Source of the DNA: Fallopia convolvulus
Lineage: Eukaryota; Streptophyta; Magnoliopsida; Caryophyllales; Polygonaceae
Direction: 5' to 3'
NCBI GenBank assembly: GCA_964016875.1
Contig: OZ024737.1
Span: 29,079,683 to 29,143,682, forward strand
Length of the DNA stretch: 64,000 nucleotides
Under the pieces are notes generated by a model. That model did no database searches, had not been told where the DNA came from, and saw nothing but the letters and a program-made list of their open reading frames with translations. The stretch's first letter is position 1. Every line of letters begins with the position of its first letter. Shown here piece by piece: positions 10,304 through 23,400 of the stretch. The position numbers and the translations under genes were made by a program.

Positions 10304-11040
10304 AAAAAGCTTTAAAAATATTAAATATGATAGTTCAATTTTTATATAATAAGAGTTCATTTTTGTATACTAGAAGTTCAATTTTTTTTTATGATAGGAG
10401 TTCAATTTTCAATATTGTATGAGTTCAATTTTTATATTCTACGAGTTCATTTTTTATCTATGATAAGTTCAATTTTTTTGTGCTTTGAGTTCATTTTTAA
10501 AATAATTCGATTTTTGCAAAACTAAAAAATAGAAGAAAAAAAATAAAAAATGAATTTTTTGAAAAAAAGCTTTAAAAACGATAAATATGACATTTCAATT
10601 TTTATATACTACGAGTTCATTTTTATACATCAGAAGTTTCATTTTTTATGTTAGGTGTTCAATTTTCAATATTGTATGAGTTCAATTTTTATATTCTACG
10701 AGTTCATTTTTTATCTATAATAAGTTCAATTTTTATGTGCTTTGAGTTTATTTTTAAAATAATTCGATTTTCACAAAACTAGAAAAATAGTAAAAAAAAA
10801 ATGAAAAAAGGCTTTAAAAACGTTAAAATATGACATTTCAATTTTTATATACTACGAGTTCATTTTTATACACTAGAAGTTCAATTTTTTTATGTTAGGA
10901 GTTCAATTTTCAATATTGTATGAGTTCAATTTTTATATTCTACGAGTTCATTTTTTATCTATGATAAGTTCAATTTTATGTGCTTTGAGTTCATTTTTAA
11001 AATAATTTGATTTTCGCAAAACTAAAAAAATAGCAAAAAA
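10304..11040. repeat. Three tandem copies of a roughly 250-bp GTTCA-rich unit
   Basis: Copies start at AAAAAGCTTTAAAAA near 10304, 10562 and 10804 (spacing about 260 and 242). Each carries the same ordered series of GAGTTCA or AGTTCAATTTTT words followed by AATAATTCGATTTT and AAAACTA. The iterated motif inside a TIR element could be a transposase-binding array; that is inference. Confidence 0.85.
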
Positions 11041-11119
11041 AAAAATCCAATGGTTGAGATTAGTCCTTATTTCAAGCAAAGTGTCTTACCACAAGAGTGG
11101 TTCTCACTTGAACCATGCC

Positions 11120-11158
11120 CTATATATATATATTTATATATATATATATATATATATA
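11120..11158. repeat. (TA)n microsatellite
   Basis: TA repeats with one interruption lie between two TIR elements and appear to have been the shared insertion target. Confidence 0.9.
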
Positions 11159-11647
11159 GGATTGAGATCAGGTGAGAAGGGCTCTTACCGTAGATAATTA
11201 GGAGGATCTTCAACCGTTAGATCTGGCTTTTTAAAGATTAAGATTAAGGGAGAAGTTGTTCATTGGGATATAATAAAAATCTAAAATTAATAAATTTTGG
11301 TAACAACGTAAATTTCGGGATTTGATTTTAACTATCTTTACCAGATATTCTAATAGCCTAATATTCCCGATTTTTGAGAGACACGTAGCCAAAATCGCTT
11401 TCTTGCTCTGGGCTCCTCCATTGTAAACTAGCACATTCCCAGACCTAATTTCTTTTTCCATTACTAGTATCGTTCAAAGCTCGTAAGCACATTCTGATCT
11501 TGTTGTAACACCCCCCTATTTACCCTGGAGATATTACCGTCAGTAACCCCGATTAAGACTAAACCGAATCTACCCAAGGCTTTAAATTGACTGAACAAAC
11601 TAAAAGAAACATTACAACGGAATAAATACAATTGGTCTTATACAAAC

Positions 11648-14600
11648 TAGGGGTGTCAATCGGGCGGGTCGGGTCGGGTTTGGGTCGAGTCAATTCGGTT
11701 TCGGGTAAGTTTGAATTCGGGTTAAATTCGAATATTTTGAAAATCGGGTCAAATTGGGTTGGATCATTTCGGGTCGGGTCACCCAATTAATCGGGAAAAG
11801 TCGGGTTTCGGGTCAATTTCGGTCGGATCATTCGGTTTTCGGTCCAACTTGATTTCGGATGTAACACTCCGTCTTTCGACGAGGCGCTACTAGGGAATAG
11901 ACCTTATAAGGTACTATTTATTAGGTTGACAACTACACTGTAGGACCTTACAACTCGGGCACGACGAGAAAACATAATAAAACATCCAACCTTTATTTAA
12001 TAAAAACTCAGAAAATGTAATCATGCATGAATCCCCAAAATCATAAATAATCAATTACGTCATAACGTCTACTGAAACTGAACTATCTGAACCAAAAGAT
12101 AATAACCGAAACAAAATGCCAACTCCGTCTAACAAATATTAAAATCAATATTCTAACTAATATAAATAACTAATATAGATCGATCCCACTATGACACGCT
12201 CTCTTTATCGCTCCGGCCCGCCATCTTGCCTAGGTTCCTGCACGGCTCCCTGGTTCATACCTGGAACTGAAAAATGTTTCCCGAAGGGTCAGCGTCTAAT
12301 CTACCAAGCTAGAAAGAATATGAAACTGTAGAACGTTTTGAAATCAATTATCTAAAGTCAGCATACAAATCCACAATCACAATCATAACTCTAGAGGCCA
12401 ATACCTAAATTAATTATGTCAGTCACAACAGTCACATACGCATTTGCAATCACAGTCACACAACAATGTAATTCTTCCTTTGTCCACAATCCGTCTTCCA
12501 AGGCGCTCATCACCGCGCCGAGTGCAGAGGCAGGCCCTCCCACTCCACTTCCCAATCTCCCTTCTAACTCCGGGCTAAGCCTCCACTGGAGCGCTTGCCA
12601 AAAACACACAGATAATAATTTTCGTTTGAAGGGGTACGATTTTCCCAGTCACACGGGTCAAAGTAGCCAACTCTTCCTCAACACCAGCTATAATGGGCCG
12701 TGTCGGAAACGGTACCAACACAGAGAAAACGTTCCAAAGTATTTTCCGATAAATCACATTTAAAATCATTAACGCACACAACACACAAGGAGTTCAAAAC
12801 AATTTAAAAGGTATTCGGGACTAATTCCCAAAACCCGTCCTACAATATCGATACGCAATCTAACAAGGGAGAAAAGAACCGAGCAAGTCGAAAAACGACT
12901 TACCTCGAAATTTAGGGTCCTTGAGAAGAAGACGGAACTACGATCTCAAACGGAAACGATTCCCTAAAAAAAATATTATAACGGGAAAGATTAATTAAAT
13001 TTAAGTGCCGAACCAAACTAACCCCTTACAAACGCATGCTAGTATATTGTAGAAGTCCGAATTAAACACCCATCTCCCAGCCCAGAAGCTCGGCCCAGCC
13101 CAACTAAAAGAAGTGAAATAATAAAACAAACAGGCCTAGTCCAAAAATGGGCAAAATGTAGCCCAAAATCCCAGCCCGTCTCCAGCCCAAAAAAATTAAT
13201 GCCCAAACCTAATTTCCCTTCTCACCCTTGCCCGAAAACCCAACCCACTAATTTATAAAATTAGGGAGACAATCCAACCCAATTGCTACTAAAAAAAATG
13301 TAGAGCCATCCGGCCCAATTGGGCGGAATTTTTCTAACCTTCTCCACCCCGTTTCTGGGCCAAGTGGTTCGGCCCAACTCCCTCCTCAACCTGGTTTGAC
13401 CGGTTCTGGAGTTTGACCCAAAGTGGCCCCCACTCCCTTCTTCAACCTCAAGCCAACCCCGCCCCTTTTCATCTTCAACCTCGGAGGCCCGACGCCCCTG
13501 CCCCTCGCCGCTGGGATTTCGCCTTTCCCCTGGTTCGCCTCTTCGCTACCCTGCCTGACGGCTACGAGGGAGGGCGGAAGCGAGCAGTAACGCCGCCCCG
13601 TCTTCGCCCACCCGAAGGGACTTCGACGGCGTCAGATTTCTCCGGTTCGCCTTCGCCTTCGCCTTCGCTCGCCGCTGCATATCCACCACATCACCGGTGA
13701 TACAAAGGAGAGCAGAAGCGACAATTCCCCAGCACCCCTGTTCGCGTTTCCCCCTTTCTCCTCCTTGACTGGACAACACCAGCCCGTCTTCCCTTTCGCC
13801 GGCGATTCCGCCTCGCCCTTCCGCAGTCGCTGACCAACTCAGACCCCCTCCCATTCTCGACTCGACTCCTCACGACGGCCTACTAATATAAGATACAAAA
13901 CAGGGAAAACTTTCGCATAAAAGGGACAAGAACTCACTGGGATCAATCTGTCGGCGCGAACAGGGTACCACTGGCGGTGGTGTGGTGTTTGACGGACTCC
14001 ACTCGGATCGGCTTTAATGATCACTGGGGTTGAATCGATCTCCGGACCTCTCTGCAAGACAGGGGATGAGAACTCGTTTAGAGGCTTCGGTAAAATCCCG
14101 TCTCTGGGTTATATCCGAGGGATGGTTTGGTTTAAACGCAGGAAAAGAATTTGGTTAATTGCTGATATGGTCCGATTTATTAACCTACACAAACAAGATT
14201 TGGATATATCTAGGCTTAAGATAGATTCTGATGGAATTTCGAACTCCAGCCAACTAATCTCGATGAATTAGATTTAGGGTTCTAATTAGATAGATTAGCT
14301 TAAGAGAATATCTAGGCCTTTTTGTAAAGAGGATATAAAAATTAATATAAAGTTTATGAACTTATAATCCTACTATATAAGCTAGTACTATATATCTATA
14401 TATGAGTACATATATATATATTTTTATATTTTTAATTTTAACGGAAGAAAAATAATAAAATTGGAACTCGAATATTACATCGGATAAGTCCGGTTTCGGG
14501 TTTAGTTAGTTTCGGATTTAGTCGGATTTCGGGTAAGTCGGGTTTCGGGTTTTTCGGATTTTGGGTGAATTGGATTTCGACTTTAACCGAATTTCTGGTT

Positions 14601-15059
14601 AATCTGATTTCGAGTAAGCGGATTTTGATTCAGACTATATATCGAATGATGATTTTTCGTAGTTTAACTACTCTATGGTCAAAATATTTAATTTAACATT
14701 TAAATTAAAAATATAATTATATTAAATATTCACTATCATTAATATTTTAAAACATAATGAAATTTTCGGATGCTTTCGGGTCGGGTAACTTCGGATTTTC
14801 GGATGGTTTCGGGTCGGGTAACTTCGGATTTTCGAATGACTTCGGGTCGGGTAGCATCGGATATCTCGTTGCATCAGGCTTAGTTCATTCGGGTTTAATC
14901 GAGTTTGGGTTAATCTCGAGTTCGGGTTTTTTCGAATTCGGGTCAAATCTATTCGGGTCAAACATGTCTCGGGCATAAAACTTTTTATCTTTTTCTTGGG
15001 TCGGGTCGGGTTCGAAGTCGGGCGGGTTTCTCGGGTCGGGTCAAATTTTGACAGCCCTA
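11648..15059. mobile_element. hAT element, TAGGGGTGTCAA ends, containing a solo LTR
   Basis: The ends TAGGGGTGTCAA and TTGACAGCCCTA are flanked by the exact 8-bp duplication ATACAAAC (11640-11647 and 15060-15067), the hAT hallmark. Subterminal regions on both sides are packed with GGGTCGGGT/TTTCGGGT words. No transposase frame remains, and most of the interior is a solo LTR. Without that insertion the element is about 790 bp, so it is non-autonomous. Confidence 0.92.
11860..14479 (-). repeat. Solo LTR of a gypsy chromovirus, inside the hAT element
   Basis: The TGTAATATTC...GTGTTACA unit (minus sense, 14479 to 11860) is flanked by the exact 5-bp duplication TCGGA (11855-11859 and 14480-14484). 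No internal region is present, so this is a solo LTR left by recombination. Its 11860-12930 part, inverted, matches the 3' part of element B's LTRs (for example GTTGGTACCGTTTCCGACA and CTGGTGTTGAGGAAGAG), so it belongs to the same or a sister family. A GC-rich section (13400-14060) corresponds to the GC-rich section of element B's LTR. Confidence 0.92.
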
Positions 15060-15903
15060 ATACAAACCTTAAACCAAAAAGATTAAATAAATAGAACAAC
15101 CTTCTAGTTGAACAAAGTCTTTAAAATGTCTCCTTAAATTCTTAACTTCTTTTACACTTTGCTTTGCAGCAACTTAACCAAGAACTTCACTTTAAGTATA
15201 GCCATTGAAAACTTTTCTTCAACTTCTGGAGCTTCAAACATCTGAATCCGCCTCTTGAATCAACTTCCAAGAAGAACCTGATGTGTCGTAAACCAACGGT
15301 GGACACTTGCCGACCATATAAAAGAAAAGAAAATGGATGGGTTAGTCTAATGAAAGACTAGCAAGCGGAGAATCTAACTTGGTTCTAATGGTTGTAACTA
15401 AACATATTGGCATCCAAAATCCGAATAGACTCGGATTATGATCCAACAGTTACCAGTCTTATAGAGAAAAAGGAGACTCACATAATCAAGAGAGAGAACA
15501 TCGTCGCTTGTGATTTCTTTTAAGAAGCATAAACAATTGTTGGGAACTCATATTAATCACATAACATTTTGAAAGGCCTCCATCGACTATTCAGATTAAC
15601 TTAATCAAAGTTTGATTAAGAATCATTCATAACCGAAAACAAGAATGGTTATCGCATTTTAAATCCTTTCCGATATGTAATTAAAAAGACGGCTTATCCA
15701 ATAAATATTCTTTTTCCACCGAAAAATCCTAGAATTCACACCGATCCATAAAATCATTTCTTTGTGATTTTAGGATATCACCAAGAATTTTCTAGGATTT
15801 AATCTCCAACGAAAATATTGGATTAAGCGTTAAAACGAAAAAAAAGGTTAAAAGGATATCCGAGAAAAATTCAAAAATATCCTCAAAAACTGCAGTTATT
15901 ACA

Positions 15904-18900
15904 TTAGTACCCCCTTAAAAATGGTTTCGTCCTCAAAACCAAGGAGAACTCAGATCACAAGGAAGGATAGCATAACCACACACACACAACCACTACAAAC
16001 CTATACAGAAGTTTGTAGTACCCACTTAAAAAAAATGTTAACTCTGCACTAGGCACAAAACAACCATTGCTTAGTTACCAAACTTCTTCTTTACAACGTT
16101 CATGAACTTTGGAAAATGACTCAACATTTCCTGTCTATTCTCAAGTCTTTTCTTCACCTCTATTTTAGGCCAAGGTAGCCTAATCAAAGATATTTTTCTT
16201 ATTTACGAAGACATTACGGATAGAATGCACTGAAGGTGGCAATGCCAACCGATAAACAAGTTTACCAGTATCTCAAAAGATCCAACATAGCGAGCATTTA
16301 CGTTGTCTCGCTTTCCCCAGCGGAATAAGCCTTTCAAGGCGGATATTAGAACAAAAACGTTGTTCTCTACAATAAACTCAACATGCTCTCGCTTAAAACA
16401 ACACACAAGTGTTGTCGATTTTGAGCAGTTAGCACCCTTGGTCGTGCTAGAGCGATATCAGCTGTTGTTCTCTTGGCCAAGTCTAGCCCATGAAGAACCT
16501 TGTCAGCATTGTCATTCCAACAAATTGACAACCAACACTTCTAGCCTTACCAAGCCTCAAAAAGAATCATTTTCTTTATCGTGTGATGAAAATTCTTGTA
16601 TGTGAATTCATTCAAACTCAAACTACCATTCCAACTTGTGTGGAATCCAGAATACATGTTCTCATGAGTTTGAATTTGTTTTCTTGCATTGTTCATCAGT
16701 TTAATGAGGAACCATCCATCTCAATCAGAGATAATAGTCTTCGGAGTTTCATGAAGATGAAAAACTTTATGCATGAACACCTCAGCTAACTTCTTTACTC
16801 CTTAAGTCATCTTAAATGCATTAGAAAGAACACTCTAGATGAGTTTCTTAACAACCTCCATATGTATCTTTCTTTCATTAAGTCTTGAACGACTAATGAC
16901 AAGAATCCTTTATAACATCTAACCATTTCTATCCTGAAACAATAAGGGGGCGTTTGTTTTAAAGGTATGAGGAATGAGGTATCGGGTTAGGGAATGGAAA
17001 CCCAATACTTGTTGTTTGGTAAGTCAATTTTAGGATTTCATACCCATACCCTAAACCCGATAGGTATCGGGTTCTCATACCTCAACTATTACATGGGTAT
17101 GAAAATGAAACCCATATTTACAACATAATCTCTTCCTCTCGTGTTCAAAATTTGACGACGATTCATTAGCCTCTTGGCATGTGTTGTTCATTGACAGGAG
17201 AGATTGCCCACCCAGAAATTTCAACATCGAGTCCCTTCCACCATTTTTTTGGTTGAACGATCTCTTTCCACCATTAATGGCTCCTATACACCAACAAATT
17301 TCTCAGCAATCTGCTTAATTAATTTCTCAATTGTTCATAAGACTTGGCTCTTGTATACATAATTAATTTTTTCTTGGAAATTTTCTCAATCCGGATTGTT
17401 CACCAGATCAAATATTTATCCCCAAATTTTATCTAAAAATATCTAAAAAACTTTTTCTTGGAAATTTTCTCAATGGAAACAGGCGTGCTTAATCAAAAAA
17501 CTTATCTAAAAATAAACCCTAATTTTATCCCCAAATTTTCTACCAAACACTTGAGTATAAGTATGGGTTTTCAACCCCATACCAACTTAACCCGATACCT
17601 AATCTCATTCCCATACCTAAATTTATACCAAACGTCCCCTAAGAGATTATAACATTTTATCTGGTCTTCTATACTCAATCAGGACTTCCAGACAAACCAA
17701 ACACATCAAAACAATCTCGGTGACATTTCGATTCATATCAGTCCATAAAAAGTTTTATCTTAAATCCTTATACATTTACTTGTTCCAGGATGAACTAATT
17801 AAGCAAATAACTATGCCTCCTTTGAAATAAGCCTTCAAAGCTCATCCACAACAAATACACATGAACAGTTTCAAAACCATGCAATCCAAAATCTTGAATA
17901 ACAAATTCCAGTGTCTTACCTTCTTGATCTTCTCCATTGATCTTAAACAATATCACTTTCCCATACTAATTTCCCTTGATTTGGTCAACAGATTTTGAAT
18001 AAAATCCTAGGGGATTCACACAACCTTGTTGTCATCCAAACTAAACCTTTAGTCCTTCTCAAATCAGTTTCTTAACAAGGATTACTTGAAATCCTTACTC
18101 AATTTCCTTATTGAAATAAAATCTCAGTATTACTTTAACCAAGAATATGAGATTTATCCAACACATGACAAGATAATAACCTATCTTGTCAATCATTTAC
18201 ATCCTTTTCTCAACCAAAACTCAGCTTGGGCATACTAACATCCAAAAGTAGTTATCTTACTCAACTATTTCAAACTAAACTCTTACACATTATCATACCA
18301 ACATATTGGACAATAATACCTTTAGTCCAATAATTTCCAACAAAATTGTCTCCATTGACAATTTTCAGTCTTTTTCATCAAAGAACTGTTTATACTTCAC
18401 TTAACATTTTGACTTGTTGAGCAACCTAACTCTTAGGATTAAAAACATATCCTCACGTGTCCACTCTCTATATCCAACAACTTATCAGGCTGAGATTGAA
18501 AATCAATACTAATTTACATATCCAAACTCCAGACTTATTGGAGTTCTGCTTAAAGTCCTCACTTGACTATCTTATCTCAAAGAGATTTTAAGTTTTCAAG
18601 ACATCCTGAAAACAAATACAACTAATGGAGAAATTACTAGTACATCCTTTACTCCAAAGAAAGGATTACTACAATATCATTCCTTAGAAAGGGTTCCATT
18701 CCAGGAGTCCATATCAACTTACTTTCAAGGACAATTCCGCTAAAAAGGCAATGACTTTCTTAGGTCATGACGTCAACCAAGATGAACTATTAGCAAACTG
18801 CTTAAATAATTCCAATAATCGTTGACTGAAAACAATCCCAAGCTTTTAGAGAAGTACAGAGTTACTCCATGCTCTTCAGAGACCAACATAGATTTGTAAA

Positions 18901-19293
18901 GAATCTTACCAAATTTCTTTACTTATAATCGAACTATTTTGGGAAGTTTGACCATACTCCTTAAATAGTATAGGGTACCACGGATATACTAACTCAAAAG
19001 AGTTTTACCAGATACTAGATATAGAAATTGCTATAATACAAAATAAAGCTTGCATCTTTTCATCTCAACCAACTACACTTGCAAAACTCATATAATTGCA
19101 AAACTTATATGATTGTCAAATCATACTAGAAACTATTCTTTAAAACCCAAGGAATTATGTGATCTTATTCCACCATGTGATCAAGATGGGGAGATAAAAT
19201 AAACATAATCCTTTACTGCATTCTCATAGGAATAAGACATGTAATCTTGCCTTACCATGTGATCAAGATGGAAGACAAATCACATTATGTGAT
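15904..19293 (-). pseudogene. Degenerate gypsy internal region (element A)
   Basis: A pol remnant with many stops. The best-preserved piece is at 16406-16203, minus strand: GLFRWGKRDNVNARYVGSFE then IL, with downstream LPL-like and HVS-like remnants. It corresponds to the integrase C-terminal GKRGKLSPRYIGPFEIL block of plant gypsy elements. This block lies about 300 bp from the polypurine tract, as expected. A Harbinger MITE interrupts the region at 16946-17639. Upstream toward 19293 I could not recognise coding blocks. Confidence 0.6.
16946..17639. mobile_element. PIF/Harbinger-type non-autonomous element
   Basis: The termini are GGGGGCGTTTG and, inverted, GGGGACGTTTG, flanked by TAA on both sides (16943-16945 and 17640-17642), the usual Harbinger target. 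The subterminal regions share GGTATGGGAATGAG/GGTATGAGGAATGAG and GGTATCGGGTTA inverted words. It is 694 bp with no transposase. Confidence 0.88.
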
Positions 19294-20389
19294 CTTCTTT
19301 CACGCTCTTAATTTCGTCTTCTTCAAAGGACCTTTCGTTGAGGTAAGTCATTTTTCGACTTGCTCGGTTCTTCTCTATCCTGTTAGATTGTATACCGTTA
19401 TTGTAGGGCGGGTTTTGGGAACTAGTCCCGAATGTCTTTATAAACTGTTTTGAACTTTTCGTATTGTTGTGTGTGTAAAATGGTTTGAACGTGTTTTATC
19501 GAAAGGATATTTTTAGAACGTTTTCTCTGTGTTGGTACCGTTTCTGACACGGCCCATTGTAGCTGGTGTTGAGGAAGAGTTGGCTACGTTGACCCGTGTG
19601 ACTGGGAAATCGTGCACCTTCAAAACAAAAATTATTATCTGTGTGTTTTTGGCAAGTGCTCTAGTGGAGGCTTAGCCAGGGGTTAGAAGGGAGATTGTGA
19701 AGTGGAGTGAGAGGGCCTGCCTCTGCACTCGGCGCGGTGATGAGCGCCTTGGAAGTCGGATTGTGGAAAAAGGAGGAATTGCATTGTATGAGATTATGAA
19801 TGTGAAAGCGTATGTGGCTTTGTGTGACTGATATAACTAACTTAGGTATTGGCCTTTAGAGTTATGATTGCGATTGTGGATTTGTATGCTGACTCTAGAA
19901 ATGATTTCAAAGCGTTCTACAATTTCCGTATTCTCTCTAGCTTGGTAGATTAGACGCTGACCCTTCGGGGAATATTTTTCAGTTCCAGGTATGAACCAGG
20001 GAGCTGTGCAGGAACCGAGGCCAGATGGCGGGCCGGAGCGGTAAAGAGTGCGTGTCATAGTGGGATTGGTTTTACACTAGTTCATTTATGATAGTTAGGT
20101 TGTTGATTTTGTTATTGATAAGATGAAATTAGCAGTATGATTTATTTATTATTTTGGTTCATTAGTTCAGTATTAGTAAGCGCTGTGTCATATTGGAATA
20201 TTTATATTTTTTGGGAATTCATGCATAACTACGTTTTCTAAGTTTTACGAAATAAAAGGTTGGATGTTTTATTTTGTTTTCTCGTCGTGCCCGCGTTGCA
20301 AGATCCTAAAGTGTAGTTGTCAACCTATTTAATAGTACCTAGTAAGGTCTATTTCTTAGTAGTGCCCCGTCGGAAGTCGGGGTGTTACA
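19294..20389 (+). repeat. Truncated 5' LTR of element B
   Basis: It matches 26039-27122 almost base for base from CTTCTTTCACGC to GGGGTGTTACA. One 18-bp block near 20076 (CACTAGTTCATTTATG region) is absent from the 3' copy. Upstream of 19294 the similarity stops abruptly, which marks a deletion breakpoint. Confidence 0.88.
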
Positions 20390-20392
20390 AAT

Positions 20393-20404
20393 TGGTATCA
20401 GAGC
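20393..20404 (+). promoter_or_regulatory. Primer-binding site, tRNA-iMet type
   Basis: TGGTATCAGAGC lies three bases after the LTR end (TTACA). It is complementary to the 3' end of initiator methionine tRNA, the usual primer for plant chromoviruses. Confidence 0.93.
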
Positions 20405-23400
20405 GAGGTTGACAACAGGGCACATGGAACTAACCAACGAGTGTACCCGAGGTCCAACTTAAAACAAAAACCGGCCGGTGTTTTCAAAATGTTTTAACTG
20501 GGGTAGGCATGTTGCATTTAGGAGGGGTAGGTGACACGTCGCGACTCCGCCACCGTCAGTTGAAGGACGCCATGTAGTTTAATACTTTTAACATTCTAAT
20601 TCTAAGTGTAAGTTTGACAAAAATAATCTCGTTCGTAGTGTTAGAATTACTAGGAAAGTGGGAAGAAGCAACAAGAGTAGGATTAAAGTGTTTGATTATA
20701 TGGTATCCAAGGGCTTCGTAATACTAGCCATCGAGTAGTTGAATCTAGTACAAGAGGAGGCAGAAGTGGTCGACATACAAGAGAATGGAGAAAGCTGGAT
20801 AAAATCTAACCTAAGCATCTAAGTCATTAGATTGGATGTGGTCAAACTCCGACTAGGAACGTCGGTTGAAGAAAGAATGTTACTCGTTTTAGGAAGAGCT
20901 GAGCACCTAACTTCAGAAGATTAGCGTAGAGTTCGGGGTGGAGGACAGTAAGGGAATGTAGTCATTCACCACCGATCTCATTTACACGGAGTTTAATCAT
21001 ACAAGAAGTGAGTGGTAGATCGAGATCCACTTGTTTACAAGGCAAGTCCATGCATTGTGAATCCATGCAGACTATATTGAAGAATGTGCGCAAGACAATG
21101 TGAAGGGTAACTTCCACGTTAGAGTTTGTGAGATTAAGAAGAGTGAAGGTAGAGGATGAAGGACACAAAGGATATTAGAGCAGGAATTTTCATGGAAATC
21201 ACCTTTGGCGAAGTTGTCGAGAAACGAGACAAGACTATTGCATGGGTACCTTTGGCTAAGGAATACCATGGTTCATGCTTGCTTGAGAAGAGAAAGATTT
21301 AGAAGTGCTGCATGAAAAATATGCTTAGTTAATAAGGTATTGTTGGACGCTGGAGTTAGAGCTGTGTAATATGGATGTTTTACGAATGATTCTCGAGAAA
21401 GTAGTAGCCATAGTATTGCACTATCAGGTAAAGGAAGACGTAGTTAAGACAAAAATAGTCACGAAAACTAACCCAGTTTGTTGATGGGAGATGCAATTGA
21501 ACTAAGACCATGACCTGGAAACATGTAGTTGAGAACTCGCCTTCATTAAGTGCCTAGGATGAATGGAATACGAGTTAGTATCATAAAGAGAGAAGGAATT
21601 GCTTGGATCTAGTTTGAGTTAAACATGGATGTAGACTCTATTTTGTTATGGGTCATCAAATCTTAATGAGTAGTTACCTGGAAGGAGAAATTAACAATGT
21701 CTAGTCCTTGAAAGGAGGTGTAGACTGGTAACTTAACCAAACGAAGCATAAGGATCAAGCAATAAAGAGCTTTAGGAGAGAATCGGACAACGGAGGATAA
21801 AGGCATTTTTGAGTACTAATAATAATACAAGGATAATGGTAAGAAGGGATCAATCCAGGGGGAGCTAAGGATATGATCCTCGACATGAGGAGAAGTTATC
21901 TATGTTGTGGAATGCGGATTGTATTGGTTAGTTGAGACAAGTTCACCGCAAGTCAAGTACCACGTGTGATTTCAGGATGTCTATGTCATGTGAGCATTTG
22001 AAGATGTTTTTCATGGGGGGTTGTCAAGACTACAAATCCAATGAGAAGTACATCCTGCTAGTCACTTTGAGTCAAGGATTAGACTGCTCAAGCAGGTTTC
22101 TTGGTGCTTGGACCAAATCGTGACGTTGGAATTGAATACTTGAGTAATGGGGCTACTGAAGAAGGAGTAAATGCACTGAGTCCTCCTCTAAGAGCTTGGG
22201 TTTGGTTCATAAAAAGTTGAACTTAACATTAGGATTAAAAATTTGTTGTCATGAAACATTTCTCGGGCGAATTGACCAAAGTGAAGTTTGGCAATTTTCC
22301 AGATTTGGTTAAATGGCGAGTTAGTTTCAGTTGAGGACTTCAGAAGAGGATGCCCAAAATATAAATGCATTTTATACGAGTATTGTATGGTAAAGAATGT
22401 TGTGAAGTCAACTAATTTCAAGAAGGTTGTGTGAAGTTAATGGGCAAAGACTTTTATCGATTAATCGGACTGAATGTAGGGACCTTTATCAATGATATCT
22501 TGTCTATTACAGGTCCTGCAAGAGCAAGCTTCACTCGTTGAGACTACATTGATGATTTAACAATGCCGATTATGTGTAAGGCTCATGGAGTATGTTTCCG
22601 GATAAACGAGGAGCATGTTGTGAACATGTGACTTTCTAGAGAGAACCAATGTTGTAACATGTTAGAAGTATCTTTTGAAACAAGAATGCGTCATAAAACA
22701 CATGGAATAAAAATTAAACTTTCAATGGGGTATAAGGAAGAATTCTTGTCTAAACCAACATTGACCAGATATAGTGCAATAAAGGAAACCGCTTGGAAGG
22801 TAGGTTACCGAGAGAATTGTGACTAGTTTAATGCTGGGGTGACATGTATACTCAAACCGCCTATATCACAAGATTATGAAAGAGATACAAATTTTAAATA
22901 ATGCCTCAAAGCCACAAGAGGTGTGCCACGATAGAAACGGTTGAGTAATCACTTTTATATCTAGAGCGATAAAGTTGTTAGAGCCATGCGAGCAAAATTA
23001 ATAAAAGGAACGGATGAGCAAACCCAAGGGATTAGACACGACCGAACTCAATATATGCTAAGTTTGGATAGACCAACACCAATCAAAGAACGTCATCATA
23101 AGTAAAAGTTGAAGCATAAGATGTTAGGATGGCTCAAGCTATGGAAGATCATGACTTGGAAGATTAATGATATCCGGAAAAGAGATTAATGAAGGAGGCA
23201 TTACCAGGATGATAGTTGAAGTGTGTTGTCCAGATTTAATGATGAGAGGTATTGGGTATTCTATAACGTTAATCGAATATGACTTAGAAGCGGATGTTGT
23301 TTGATTGTAATGATCCACACTTGTAAGAAAATTCGTTGAAGGAACAAACCATAGAAGTGGTTCAAGGGTACTAGGGATAAGTCATGTAAGAGAGAATCAG

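Larger units (their letters stand above)
9815..11120. mobile_element. TIR element in a (TA)n site, with iterated GTTCA motifs
   Basis: The left end, GGTTCAAGTGAGACCCACC onward for about 80 bp, is matched inverted at the right end, where the complement reads GGTTCAAGTGAGAACCACT. Shared blocks include CTTGTGGT, AAGGACTAATCTCAACCATT and GGATTT. Both ends abut TA repeats, so the target duplication is probably TA-rich and cannot be read. No transposase is seen. The interior is a T/A low-complexity tract followed by three copies of a roughly 250-bp unit full of GAGTTCAATTTTT/GAGTTCATTTTT words. Likely non-autonomous; superfamily uncertain (Mutator-like is my guess from the element design). Confidence 0.7.
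11504..15903 (-). repeat. 3' LTR of element A, interrupted by a hAT insertion
   Basis: TG...CA termini: TGTAATAACTGCAG at 15903 (minus) to GGGTGTTACA at 11504. Removing the hAT insertion (11648-15059 plus one 8-bp duplication) leaves about 980 bp. The 15480-15903 part is nearly identical to 27125-27547, the surviving piece of the other LTR, apart from scattered substitutions. That similarity suggests a moderate age for element A. Confidence 0.8.

Noticed and set aside
13413..13873. Overlapping open frames of about 60-100 codons on both strands
   Set aside because: They are part of the GC-rich section of the solo LTR; frames are open on both strands, so this is base composition rather than coding.
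20393..20404. tRNA gene fragment
   Set aside because: It is a 12-base primer-binding site next to an LTR, not a tRNA gene. No cloverleaf was found anywhere in the window.
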